A stretch of DNA of 64,000 bases, taken from contig NZ_FQUU01000006.1 in the NCBI RefSeq assembly GCF_900129295.1, positions 1 through 64,000 on the forward strand, in the 5' to 3' direction. The stretch's first letter is position 1. Every line of letters begins with the position of its first letter. The stretch is from Flavisolibacter ginsengisoli DSM 18119 (lineage in GTDB: Bacteria; Bacteroidota; Bacteroidia; Chitinophagales; Chitinophagaceae). Below are positions 15,683 through 24,567 of this stretch, in pieces. The notes beneath the pieces were generated by a model. It was not told the DNA's origin and searched no databases. It saw only the letters and a program-made list of their open reading frames with translations. The translations under genes were made by a program, and so were the position numbers.

Positions 15683-17706
15683 TATTCTCCAGTCTTTTTC
15701 TTTTTACGTTTTTGCTTTGATTTGTTTTCTTCCTCCTGTTCTTCCAGGGTGGCAGTAAGCACCCATTCATAATCAAGTTGTCTTTTTTCCAGGTTGGCAG
15801 CAATAACTTTGATCCTTACACGGTCTCCCATACGGAATTTTCTTCCACTCCTCATTCCTACCAAGCTGTAGTCTGTGTCAACCAGCCTGAATTCATCATA
15901 TTCCGCCAGGCTGGTAATACTTACCATTCCTTCACATTTATGTTCTATAGTCTCCACCCAAAAACCAAATGCTGCCACTCCGCTGATCACACCCTCAAAT
16001 TCTTCGCCCACAAAGTCTTTCATGTATTCCACCTGTTTATACTTGTTGGCAGCTCTTTCTGCATCCATAGCAGCCCGTTCACGTTCGCTGCTATGCTTGC
16101 ATTTTTGATCCATTTTTTTATCAGGCTTGATACTCTTATTAATTACTTGCTCCACTACCCTGTGCACCATGATGTCAGGGTAACGTCGGATAGGTGAGGT
16201 AAAATGACAATAATGCTCAAAACCTAAACCATAATGGCCAATATTTTCTGAAGTATAGACTGCCTTTGCCATAGTGCGGATGCCTAATTGTTCCAGCACA
16301 TGTTGTTCGGGTTTCCCATGCACATCTTTCAGCATGGTATTAAAAGACTCGGCAATTTTTTCAGGAGTGGACGTATCAAATTTATGCCCGAATTTTCGGG
16401 CAAAAGCCATAAAAGGCAGTAGCTTCTCTTCTGAGGGAAGGTCATGCACCCGGTAAGGAAAGGGAATTGGTTTTTTGTTGATCTCTATTTTTGAAATATT
16501 CTCTGCAACATATTTGTTGGCCAACAGCATGAATTCTTCAATAAGCTGGTGCGCCTCTTTACTTTCCTTGACAATGATACCAATTGGCTTTCCCTTTTCA
16601 TCCAGCTTGAAACGAACTTCTGTGCTTGAAAAATTGATAGCCCCAGACTCAAACCTTTTTTTGCGCAGGCGCTGGGCAATGCTGTTCAATAATAATATTT
16701 CATCCCTGTACAGGCCATCCTCCTTTTCAATAATCTCCTGTACTTCCTCGTAGCTAAACCGATGGTCAGAATGTATGGCAGTTTTTCCAATCCAGTATTG
16801 TTTCACCTGGCCTTTGGGTGTCATCTGAAAGACAGCAGAAAAGGTTAGTTTGTCTTCATTTGGCCGGAGAGAACAGAGAACATTTGAAATATGCTCTGGC
16901 AACATCGGGTTGACCCTGTCCGGCAAATAAACAGAAGTAGCTTTCTGGTAAGCCATTTCATCCAGCGCTGTATCTGGTACCACATAATGACTTACATCCG
17001 CAATATGAACACCGATCTCGTAATTACCATTTTTTAATACCCTTAATGACAAAGCATCATCAAAGTCCTTTGCATCAACAGGGTCTATGGTAAATGTCAG
17101 AATTTCGCGAAAGTCCTTCCTTTTATTGATCTCGTCCTGTGAGATCTGGTCTGGAATCCGCGCTGCTTCTTCAAGTACTTCATCGCTAAACCCAAGCGGA
17201 AATCCATTTTCCAACAGGATCTCTTTCATGGCCACGTCATTACTATCTTCTGCATCCAGAATACTGATTACTTCACCAACAGGACGTTTTTTAGTGTCTT
17301 TTTCCCATTCCTTTATTTTCACCACCACCCTGTCACCATCCTGTGCCTCATTAAAACTTGCCTGTGGGATAAATATGTCAGGGATTTTCTTATTGCCTTC
17401 CGCTATAAAAAAGGCATAACCTTTATTCATTTCCAGCCTGCCTACAAATTCCATTTGCTTTCGTTCAAGCACATCTACTACCACCCCCTGCATGCGTTTT
17501 CCGGTTTTATCAGGATCAACCTGCACTCTGACTGTATCACCATGCAAGGCAGTATTAAAATCATTGGGTCTTACCAAAATATCTGTTTCTAATCCAGTTA
17601 CCACTACAAAACCCATCCCTGAGCGGGTGATCTCCAGCACCCCTTTATATTCATCGAAGTTTCTTGTCCTTTTCCTATCTGATTTTTTAGAATTTTTACG
17701 GCTCAT
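15682..17706 (-). CDS. rnr: Ribonuclease R
   Basis: This 674-residue 3'-to-5' exoribonuclease belongs to the RNB family. Order of domains: cold-shock/OB domain (GMGFVVVTGLETDILVRPND, residues about 30-160), RNB catalytic core (about 215-540) with the metal-binding Asp cluster ILTFTIDPVDAKDFDDALS and the HYCHFTSPIRRYPDIMVHR motif, then an S1 domain (EFEGVISGVAAFGFWVE) and a Lys-rich tail. The tail and S1 domain favour RNase R over RNase II. Degrades structured RNA. Within a tight operon, 8 nt after lpxK and overlapping the prenyl synthase gene by one base. Confidence 0.95.
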   Translation of the reverse strand: MSRKNSKKSDRKRTRNFDEYKGVLEITRSGMGFVVVTGLETDILVRPNDFNTALHGDTVRVQVDPDKTGKRMQGVVVDVLERKQMEFVGRLEMNKGYAFFIAEGNKKIPDIFIPQASFNEAQDGDRVVVKIKEWEKDTKKRPVGEVISILDAEDSNDVAMKEILLENGFPLGFSDEVLEEAARIPDQISQDEINKRKDFREILTFTIDPVDAKDFDDALSLRVLKNGNYEIGVHIADVSHYVVPDTALDEMAYQKATSVYLPDRVNPMLPEHISNVLCSLRPNEDKLTFSAVFQMTPKGQVKQYWIGKTAIHSDHRFSYEEVQEIIEKEDGLYRDEILLLNSIAQRLRKKRFESGAINFSSTEVRFKLDEKGKPIGIIVKESKEAHQLIEEFMLLANKYVAENISKIEINKKPIPFPYRVHDLPSEEKLLPFMAFARKFGHKFDTSTPEKIAESFNTMLKDVHGKPEQHVLEQLGIRTMAKAVYTSENIGHYGLGFEHYCHFTSPIRRYPDIMVHRVVEQVINKSIKPDKKMDQKCKHSSERERAAMDAERAANKYKQVEYMKDFVGEEFEGVISGVAAFGFWVETIEHKCEGMVSITSLAEYDEFRLVDTDYSLVGMRSGRKFRMGDRVRIKVIAANLEKRQLDYEWVLTATLEEQEEENKSKQKRKKKKTGE

Positions 17707-17714
17707 GGTAATGG

Positions 17715-18788
17715 TTAAGAGGGTTGTTTAAAGTTATCCAGGAATGAAATTACAGCATTCGTAAATTCATTCTCCTGGCCGAAAAGGAATTGGTTTTCAA
17801 TTGGTATTACAAAAAAAGGCATGCCACTGAGTTCCTGGCGGAATTTCAAGAACCGCATGGCATCTTTTTCTGTTGTAAGAATGATCTTCCGGGGAGAGTC
17901 AATAGAATTGAATCGTTTAACTATATCACGCCAGTCATCAATAGTAAAAATATGATGATCATTAAAAGGCATCATATAGTATGTCTGTATGCGATCTTCC
18001 AGGAACATTTTTAAAGGCTTTGGATTAGCTATGCCCGTTACCAAAAGCACTTCAGTTTTATCGTCTATAAAAGTAAACTTATGATTGGTAATATGATAGG
18101 GAGTACCATAAGAAATAGAACTAAAGAATACTTTTTGATGTGGTAAGGGATTGATTTCTTCGGTGATATCAATTTTTTCCTGCATGGTGATACCATCCCT
18201 GCACTTTGTTACTACAATGATATCGGCTCTTTTATAACTGGATGGCATATCCCGTAGATCGCCTGTAGGCAGGAAAAAATCCCGGGTAAATAGGTTGCCA
18301 TACTCTGTCAAAATAATATTAAGTCCTGCCTTAATAGCCCTATGCTGGAAGGCATCATCCAGGATAATGACCTGGGTGGCAGGATTATCATGCAGCAATT
18401 GAGGTATGGCAACTATTCTCTCCTCACCTACAGCCACAGGAATATCAGGAAACTTTTTATGAAATAGCATGGGTTCATCACCAACATCCAGTGCCGTTGT
18501 TTCATCTGTAGCCAGGGCATACCCTTTCGTTTTTCTTTTATATCCCCTGCTAAGGGTGGCAACCTTGTACCGGTGTTTCAGGTGCAGCACAAGGAATTCA
18601 ACCATTGGAGATTTACCGGTGCCGCCCACTGATAGGTTGCCCACACAGATCAATGGCAAGCCGAAGGAACTGGAGCGCAGCAAATTATGGTCATACAACC
18701 AATTCCGTATCCATATTACCAAACCATATACTATAGCAAAAGGTAAAAGAAGAATCCGGAACGATTTTAAAAACCAATTAGAAAACAT
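17715..18788 (-). CDS. lpxK: Tetraacyldisaccharide 4'-kinase
   Basis: 357 residues. LpxK phosphorylates the 4' position of the lipid A disaccharide at the inner face of the cytoplasmic membrane. An N-terminal hydrophobic segment (ILLLPFAIVYGLVIWI) is followed by CVGNLSVGGTGKSPMVEFL near residue 50, the Walker A P-loop, LSRGYKR and DAFQHRAIKAGLNIIL (DDAFQHR motif with the catalytic Asp). Length is normal. The start overlaps the end of the formyltetrahydrofolate ligase gene by 11 bases, showing translational coupling in the operon. Indicates a lipid A-producing outer membrane. Confidence 0.94.
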   Translation of the reverse strand: MFSNWFLKSFRILLLPFAIVYGLVIWIRNWLYDHNLLRSSSFGLPLICVGNLSVGGTGKSPMVEFLVLHLKHRYKVATLSRGYKRKTKGYALATDETTALDVGDEPMLFHKKFPDIPVAVGEERIVAIPQLLHDNPATQVIILDDAFQHRAIKAGLNIILTEYGNLFTRDFFLPTGDLRDMPSSYKRADIIVVTKCRDGITMQEKIDITEEINPLPHQKVFFSSISYGTPYHITNHKFTFIDDKTEVLLVTGIANPKPLKMFLEDRIQTYYMMPFNDHHIFTIDDWRDIVKRFNSIDSPRKIILTTEKDAMRFLKFRQELSGMPFFVIPIENQFLFGQENEFTNAVISFLDNFKQPS

Positions 18789-19347
18789 AAATCCTGTGAG
18801 GGGTAATACAAATATCTAAAGGTACATCAAATTCATTGGCGTCTTCAACACTATCAACAGGCTCAAAATAACACAGCCCGATCTTTAATGCATCAGGTCG
18901 ACAGTTTTTAAGATACTTGTCGTAGTATCCTTTGCCATAGCCTACCCGGTAACCATTAAGGTCAAACGCCAGCATAGGAACCAGTATAATATCCAGGGAT
19001 TCCGGGTTTGCCAGTTCATTATCCAGGGGTTCGGGGATATTGAATTCATTAGCCTCAAAAATGCTGTCAGCATTACATACCACAGCTTCCATTGTACCCT
19101 GTAAAAGGTTTGTTCTAGGGTAACAGATGTGAAGGTTTGGATTTTTAAAATGCAGGTAATCCGTTATAGGGAAAGTGTCGATCTCATTATATTCCTGTAT
19201 GGGATAAAAACTGAAAACATATTCCAGGAACGGCAATTCAATTGTTTGAAACTGGATAAGGAGCAGATCATCCCACTTCATCTTATCGGTAACGGAAACA
19301 GCTTCTCTTTTCTTTCTAAATAAACTCCTGATCTCCTTTTTCCGCAT
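18778..19347 (-). CDS. 5-formyltetrahydrofolate cyclo-ligase
   Basis: 189 residues. The ATP-dependent enzyme recycles 5-formyl-THF to 5,10-methenyl-THF. Diagnostic segments are the N-terminal K..IR..FRKKREAV and the C-terminal DIILVPMLAFDLNGYRVGYGKGYYDKYL (VPxxAFD..G.RLGxGxGYYDR family motif, residues about 120-150). Two nucleotides separate it from rsmD upstream, and it overlaps lpxK downstream by 11. Confidence 0.92.
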   Translation of the reverse strand: MRKKEIRSLFRKKREAVSVTDKMKWDDLLLIQFQTIELPFLEYVFSFYPIQEYNEIDTFPITDYLHFKNPNLHICYPRTNLLQGTMEAVVCNADSIFEANEFNIPEPLDNELANPESLDIILVPMLAFDLNGYRVGYGKGYYDKYLKNCRPDALKIGLCYFEPVDSVEDANEFDVPLDICITPHRIYVF

Positions 19348-19349
19348 GC

Positions 19350-19898
19350 TTAATCTTTTATCCTATTCTCAAAAATGGAAAAAATAGTAGTGCCATAATT
19401 TCTTGACATTTTATAAAAAGGATACTGTTCATAATTGTTGGCCGGCGTATGCTCAAGGATGAACCAGCCCCCATCATTTAAAAGTTCTTTTTCAAATATT
19501 AACCTGGGCAGGTCGTCTATATTCTTCAAGGCATAAGGAGGGCCCGCAAAAATAAAGTCAAATTTTTCCTGGCATTGATCAATAAAACGAAACACATCTG
19601 ACTTGACAACATTAATATTTTTTATACCCAGGCCTTCTGCTGTCTTTTTAATAAAAGCGTGCATCTGGTTATCCTTTTCCACTATAGTCAGATCATCAGC
19701 GCCCCTGGATGCAAGTTCGTAACTGATGCTACCTGTACCTCCAAAAAGATCAAGTGTCTTTAACCGGGAGAAATCCAGGTTATTTTGAAGTATGTTAAAG
19801 AGGCCTTCCTTTGCTATATCAGTTGTAGGCCGGGTATAAGGCATTTTTGATGGAGGATTTATTCTTCTGCCTCCATAATCACCACTAATTATACGCAT
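19350..19898 (-). CDS. rsmD: 16S rRNA (guanine966-N2)-methyltransferase RsmD
   Basis: This 182-residue SAM-dependent methyltransferase has the RsmD N-terminus MRIISGDYGGRRI, P.....RPTTD..KE.LFNIL, the SAM-binding LDLFGGTGSISYELASRGA (residues 49-67) and an acidic E/D after motif I (IVEKD). The catalytic motif IV, usually (D/N/S)PPY, reads GPPY at 119-122; either this clade uses Gly or activity is altered. Overlaps the DUF3822 gene by 10 bases, a conserved pairing in Bacteroidota. Confidence 0.92.
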   Translation of the reverse strand: MRIISGDYGGRRINPPSKMPYTRPTTDIAKEGLFNILQNNLDFSRLKTLDLFGGTGSISYELASRGADDLTIVEKDNQMHAFIKKTAEGLGIKNINVVKSDVFRFIDQCQEKFDFIFAGPPYALKNIDDLPRLIFEKELLNDGGWFILEHTPANNYEQYPFYKMSRNYGTTIFSIFENRIKD

Positions 19899-20707
19899 AC
19901 AGCAAGATTTGAAGTGGAAGCAAAAAAATGTCCTGGCAGGTCATTCTCAGGCAATGAAACTGTAGTGTTGGTGTAAAAACTAATATGTAAAAAGTAATTG
20001 CGTATTTCAATAAATAACGCGGATGCTTCTTCAATAAGCCCGGATAAATAAACAGAGACCTCTGCCTGGTCTACACCTAACTCAGCTACTATCTTAAGTA
20101 AATAATAAACTACATCAAGTGGTGTTTTGTAAGCGTAGGTTTGAACCAACTCTATATGTGCTCCTTTTTTTACAAGAATTCTGAAAAACTGGGTAGTAAA
20201 ATGAATAAATATCTTGTCCTCACCCCCACTGGCCGAACTATTTTTCAAAGCAGGGGTATATTCATGAAGGTATTGGGCTTCAGGATAAACTTCATTGATC
20301 ATTGCATATATATCCTCAGCTAAGGAATAACTGTTTACCAATTGCCAGTCATTGATATTGTCCCTGAAAAATGCCTGGGCTGGTGCATCATAGGTTAATT
20401 GTAAAAGAGCATCTGCTTTTGAAGTATATTTTAACGGGGTTAAAAAAGAACTTGGAAAAGCACTACAAATGAAAACCCTGACAGGATTACTTTTTTTTGT
20501 TTCTTCCAATATGGATTCTAATGCGGACTTTAATTCAAATTCATCTATGGAACAGTATTTCAGCTCCACCAATGCATTACTCACATCCTGGTACCATGAA
20601 TAGTTAATATGGTCTGCCCCTATTTCCAGTAGTAGAACAGCATTATCTTCCTGGTATTCATCGGTGCCGATATGGAAAAGTGTTTTCACTATTTTTATTT
20701 GCTGCAA
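19889..20707 (-). CDS. DUF3822 family protein
   Basis: 272 residues, cytoplasmic, no Cys motif. HIGTDEYQEDNAVLLLEIGADHINYSWYQD near the N-terminus, FICSAFPSSFLTP about residue 80, and YLLKIVAELGVDQAEVSVYLSGLIEEAS at about 205-230 fit DUF3822, a Bacteroidota family that neighbours rsmD. The alternation of two similar halves, each beginning with a short beta-hairpin, recalls actin-like folds, but that is speculation. Start is uncertain: the frame opens at TTG 20707, GTG at 20689 is an alternative, and there is no ATG nearby. First gene of the six-gene operon. Confidence 0.75.
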   Translation of the reverse strand: MQQIKIVKTLFHIGTDEYQEDNAVLLLEIGADHINYSWYQDVSNALVELKYCSIDEFELKSALESILEETKKSNPVRVFICSAFPSSFLTPLKYTSKADALLQLTYDAPAQAFFRDNINDWQLVNSYSLAEDIYAMINEVYPEAQYLHEYTPALKNSSASGGEDKIFIHFTTQFFRILVKKGAHIELVQTYAYKTPLDVVYYLLKIVAELGVDQAEVSVYLSGLIEEASALFIEIRNYFLHISFYTNTTVSLPENDLPGHFFASTSNLAVCV

Positions 20708-20772
20708 AGTACGTATTTCATTAAAAACTGATTTACAGAAAAATCTTTCTTTAGTTTGCTTTCTTTTTAAGT

Positions 20773-22116
20773 ATGAGCGAGAAGTTGCAGGTTGATTTTT
20801 CTTACAGGCAAATATTAAAAATTGCTTTGCCTATAGGACTGGCACTTCTCGTGCCACAATTCAACTTCATTATTAATAATATCTTCCTTGGGCACCTCAG
20901 TGAGGAAGCATTGGCAACAGCAAGCATTACAGGAGTTTATTACCTGATATTTGCGGGAATAGGCTTTGGATTAAATAATGGCCTGCAATCCCTGATTTCA
21001 AGGCGGGCTGGTGAGAACAGGCCTGAAGAAATAGGTAAAATATTTAACCAGGGTGTCTTTGTTTCCCTTGCCATTGCATCTTTTGGCATATTGGTTACCT
21101 GGTTCATCGCTCCTTTGATCTTTAAATCTACCATTCATTCTGAACAGGTGTTGATTGATGTGATCCGATTTTTGCGAATAAGAATATTTGGATTACTATT
21201 CCTTTACATCTACCAGATGCGAAATGCCTTATTGGTAGGCATTAACCAAAGCAGGTTATTGGTTATCGGAACCTTTGCTGAAGCTGTTGCGAATGTGGTC
21301 TTTGATTATGCCCTTATATTCGGACATTTCGGCCTGCCTAAAATGGGATTTGACGGTGCTGCTGTTGCATCAGTGATTGCAGAATTCATTGGCATGTTTG
21401 TAATATTCCTTGTGATCCGTTCCCGGGGTATAAGCCAAAAGTTTTCATTGTTTCAGAAGTTCACTATTGATAAACATTATTTGAAACTGATAGTAACTAT
21501 TTCTGGTCCCTTAGCTTTTCAACATGCTATCAGTATTATTAGCTGGTTCTTTTTTTATATCCTGGTAGAGCACCATGGACAAACAAGCCTGGCCGTTTCC
21601 AATACCATGCGAAACATCTTTGGCTTTTTCGGATCGTTTATCTGGGCCTTTTCTTCTACTACCAATTCTATGGTGAGTAACATTATCGGCCAGGGAAAAA
21701 AGGAAGAGGTGGTAGGTTTAATCACACGAATTATGAAGCTGAGTTGCTCTGTAGCTGTCATTGTGTTTTTGTTTCTAAACATATTCCCGGCAGCCTTCCT
21801 ATCCATTTATGGACAGAATGAGCAATTTATCTCGCTTGGTATTCCCGCATTAAGGGTAGTTGCAGTAGCCATGCTATTTATGTCGGTTGGCACAATTTGG
21901 CTTAATGCTGTTACTGGTACGGGTAATGGAAGGATAACGTTTATTATAGAGTTAATAGCTATATCCTTATACTGTATTTATGTTTACCTGGTACTGGAGT
22001 TGAACAGATTGTCAATAGTATGGGGCTGGATGTCTGAACTGATTTATTGGTCAGTACTTTTTACGCTTTCCTATTGGTACATCAGGAGCAAAAGATGGCA
22101 TGCCACTGTTATTTAG
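20773..22116 (+). CDS. MATE family multidrug/sodium antiporter
   Basis: 447 residues with 12 predicted membrane helices in two six-helix halves, the first beginning ILKIALPIGLALLVPQFNFIINNIFLGHLS and the second near residue 235 (LIVTISGPLAFQHAISIISWFF). This duplicated arrangement and the N-terminal P....L...I....G.L pattern identify MATE exporters, which use a Na+ or H+ gradient to expel cationic compounds. It diverges from the DUF3822 operon, 65 nt apart. Substrate unknown. Confidence 0.9.
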   Translation: MSEKLQVDFSYRQILKIALPIGLALLVPQFNFIINNIFLGHLSEEALATASITGVYYLIFAGIGFGLNNGLQSLISRRAGENRPEEIGKIFNQGVFVSLAIASFGILVTWFIAPLIFKSTIHSEQVLIDVIRFLRIRIFGLLFLYIYQMRNALLVGINQSRLLVIGTFAEAVANVVFDYALIFGHFGLPKMGFDGAAVASVIAEFIGMFVIFLVIRSRGISQKFSLFQKFTIDKHYLKLIVTISGPLAFQHAISIISWFFFYILVEHHGQTSLAVSNTMRNIFGFFGSFIWAFSSTTNSMVSNIIGQGKKEEVVGLITRIMKLSCSVAVIVFLFLNIFPAAFLSIYGQNEQFISLGIPALRVVAVAMLFMSVGTIWLNAVTGTGNGRITFIIELIAISLYCIYVYLVLELNRLSIVWGWMSELIYWSVLFTLSYWYIRSKRWHATVI

Positions 22117-22145
22117 ATGTTTCACCAAAGCTTGTTATAGTATCA

Positions 22146-22517
22146 CTACTTACTGGCAGCTATTCGGGTATATGTCACTCCTACTGAACCTGTAAAGTTC
22201 GTAATGGGCGCATTTAACTTTCGTATAGAAATAATGATCTTATTGATTTGCGGGAATTGCAATTCCAGTTTATCTGCTATCTGCATGGCGCAGGTTTCAA
22301 TATAATACTGACGTATCCTGAATTCTTCCTGCACAATGCGATAAACGGCCACGTAATCTACTGTTTGGGACAGTGAGCTGACATGTAATTCCGGGGCCAG
22401 CGTGTCAATGGAAATATCAACTTCAAACTCATTACCAACTTTATATTCCTCTTCATACATGCCATGCCCGGCAAAAAATCGAAGACCTTTTAGTTCAATA
22501 TTAAATTGTCCAGGCAT
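22146..22517 (-). CDS. folB: Dihydroneopterin aldolase
   Basis: 123 residues. FolB splits 7,8-dihydroneopterin to 6-hydroxymethyl-7,8-dihydropterin and glycolaldehyde in folate synthesis. Seen: ELKGLRFFAGHGMYEEEYKVGNEFEVDISI (family start G...HGV...E...GQ.F.VD), SQTVDYVAVYRIVQEEF and ETCAMQIADKL with the pterin-binding Glu, and the closing IRKLNAP. The catalytic Lys is the K in IRK. Convergent with the MATE gene; 32 nt downstream of trxB, probably co-transcribed with it. Confidence 0.92.
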   Translation of the reverse strand: MPGQFNIELKGLRFFAGHGMYEEEYKVGNEFEVDISIDTLAPELHVSSLSQTVDYVAVYRIVQEEFRIRQYYIETCAMQIADKLELQFPQINKIIISIRKLNAPITNFTGSVGVTYTRIAASK

Positions 22518-22549
22518 AGCATTGATATAATTTAAGTTCCGGGAAAAGC

Positions 22550-23503
22550 TTAATGAATGCCTTTTTCAGACAGGTATCGTTCTGCGTCAAGTGCGGCCAT
22601 ACATCCACTTCCTGCAGCTGTTACAGCCTGGCGGTATATTTTATCCTGCACATCTCCCGCAGCAAATACACCTTCAACATTGGTTTTAGAAGAACCTGGT
22701 ATTGTTTTAATATACCCGGCTTCATCCATATCAATCACTCCTTTAAAAATGTCAGAGTTAGGGGTATGCCCAATAGCCACAAAAAAACCTTTTATAGGCA
22801 CCTCAACTTTTTCTCCTGACTGATTATTTTTGATCCGGACAGCTTCCACTGTTTTTTCACCAAGTATTTCATCTGTTTCAGAGTTCCAGTATATCTTGAT
22901 ATTCGGCGTGTTTTTTACCCTGTCCTGCATCACTTTACTGGCCCGCATTTCATCACGCCGAATAAGCATGTGTACGTTAGTGCATAATTTAGACAGATAC
23001 AAAGCTTCTTCTGCCGCCGTATCGCCTGCACCCACTATAGCTACATCCTTTCCTCTGAAAAAGAATCCATCACAAACAGCACAGGCACTGACACCATAAC
23101 CATTAAGCCTTTGTTCGCTCTCTATATTCAACCACTTGGCTGATGCACCTGTTGAAATAATAATTGACTCAGCCTCAATGATCTTTTCTTCGTCGATCCA
23201 TACTTTATATGGTCTTGCTGAAAGATCAACTTTAGTAGCCAGACCGTAACGTATATCCGCACCCATTCTTTGGGCTTGTTTTTCAAAATGTACCATTAGC
23301 TCTGGTCCCTGGATGCCATCCGGAAACCCGGGGTAATTTTCAACATCTGTAGTGATGGTTAATTGTCCACCTGGCTGAATGCCCTGGTAAAGTACAGGCT
23401 TTAAATTAGCCCTTGCAGCATAAATAGCCGCAGTGTACCCTGCCGGACCCGATCCTATAATTAATAGATTTACTTTTTCTGTTTGATTCTTATCCATGCT
23501 CAT
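22550..23503 (-). CDS. trxB: Thioredoxin reductase
   Basis: 317 residues, normal length for low-molecular-weight thioredoxin reductase. FAD-binding LLIIGSGPAGYTAAIYAARA at about 13-32, the redox disulfide CAVCDG (Cys141, Cys144), the NADPH motif VGAGDTAAEEALYLSKL and the C-terminal GVFAAGDVQDKIYRQ with the FAD ribityl-binding Asp are all present. Electrons go from NADPH through FAD to thioredoxin. ATG start with a second ATG two codons on. Confidence 0.96.
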   Translation of the reverse strand: MSMDKNQTEKVNLLIIGSGPAGYTAAIYAARANLKPVLYQGIQPGGQLTITTDVENYPGFPDGIQGPELMVHFEKQAQRMGADIRYGLATKVDLSARPYKVWIDEEKIIEAESIIISTGASAKWLNIESEQRLNGYGVSACAVCDGFFFRGKDVAIVGAGDTAAEEALYLSKLCTNVHMLIRRDEMRASKVMQDRVKNTPNIKIYWNSETDEILGEKTVEAVRIKNNQSGEKVEVPIKGFFVAIGHTPNSDIFKGVIDMDEAGYIKTIPGSSKTNVEGVFAAGDVQDKIYRQAVTAAGSGCMAALDAERYLSEKGIH

Positions 23504-23601
23504 TGTTGTGCTTAGTTCGCGAAATTAGATGGAAATGGGCTAAAAGAATACCTAAGAAATTCACATATACCCAATTGATTGTAAACAAGGGCATATAATG
23601 C

Positions 23602-24474
23602 CTATTTAGGTATGATCAAAGTATGATATTGTGAAGCATATCCTCCAAAATAACCCAATGCATTGTTGCTGATGTTTCCAAGGACTTTTGTTGGTGTTGA
23701 AAATGGATTGCCTACCGAGTTATACGAGTATTCCATAGTGCGCCAGAAATCAAAAGTGGCCTTATCTATATTGCTTACTTTGAAAACCACAGTATCTCCC
23801 CTGTTGAAAAGGTTTTCATCTCTTTTACCAGTATTTCTATCTACTCCGGGCGATACCTGCAGCTCATAGGTTGTTCCGTCAATAAAAAGATCATCATAAG
23901 TGGAATTCATAGGAGGCAAAAATGGGCCTTTATTTATTTTGGTAAAATAGCGGATATAATCTCCAAATCCCGGGGGGTCTGTTGCCCGTACCATAACAAT
24001 GGCTTTACTGCTGTCATTTCCCGGAGCTGGCTTGACCCATATGGAATCAATGATCCTGGTAAGGCCAGGAATAGTTGTATTGGAAGTATAGGTCTTGCCT
24101 TCACTTATAATTTTCAAAGAATAACTATGGTTCAATTCGCCGGTAAAAGCCGTAGCCAGGTTGGAGGAATCTATGGAATAATAAGAAAAGGAAAAACCCT
24201 GGCCAACGGGAATTGTATATTCCTTCAATTTATGTGTGCCACTGCTGCCCTCCACCCAAATATCAGCATTGTGAATGAAGCTTTGTGTGAGGTCTTTCGC
24301 GGTTATTTCTGCAAAATATCCTATTGACCTGGTGAGAATAACCCGGGGAGGTTGATCATTTTCAATAGTGGCCTCTACCACAATTTTTGGTTCAGCATTA
24401 TCCAGTTTGAAATTGATGTCTTTTTCACAACCAAGCAATATTGATAAGGATAAGCAAACAGCAATTCTTTTCAT
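23602..24474 (-). CDS. DUF4249 lipoprotein without a TonB partner gene
   Basis: 290 residues. The signal sequence MKRIAVCLSLSILLGC ends in a lipobox Cys. The mature part starts KDINFKLDNAEPKIVVEATI, the common opening of DUF4249 proteins, and continues with beta-rich Ig-like sequence (RVILTRSIGYF, YSLKIISEGKTYTSNTTIP). DUF4249 genes usually sit directly after a TonB-dependent receptor; here the neighbours are trxB and rpoD, so it is an orphan. A TAATTTTG element at 24482-24489, only a few bases before the start codon, implies a very short leader. Function of the family is unknown; surface exposure is likely. Confidence 0.78.
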   Translation of the reverse strand: MKRIAVCLSLSILLGCEKDINFKLDNAEPKIVVEATIENDQPPRVILTRSIGYFAEITAKDLTQSFIHNADIWVEGSSGTHKLKEYTIPVGQGFSFSYYSIDSSNLATAFTGELNHSYSLKIISEGKTYTSNTTIPGLTRIIDSIWVKPAPGNDSSKAIVMVRATDPPGFGDYIRYFTKINKGPFLPPMNSTYDDLFIDGTTYELQVSPGVDRNTGKRDENLFNRGDTVVFKVSNIDKATFDFWRTMEYSYNSVGNPFSTPTKVLGNISNNALGYFGGYASQYHTLIIPK

Positions 24475-24491
24475 GTACTGGCAAAATTAAA

Positions 24492-24528
24492 TAAAACAAA
24501 CAGCCCTGGCCATTAAGACCAAGGCTGT
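24492..24528 (-). terminator. Terminator of rpoD
   Basis: On the minus strand ACAGCCTTGG (24519-24528) pairs with CCAGGGCTGT (24500-24509), one wobble, followed by a T-rich TGTTTTATTT. Confidence 0.75.
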
Positions 24529-24567
24529 TATAAACCCATCAATTTGCTATTTTATCCCGTTGGGGAA

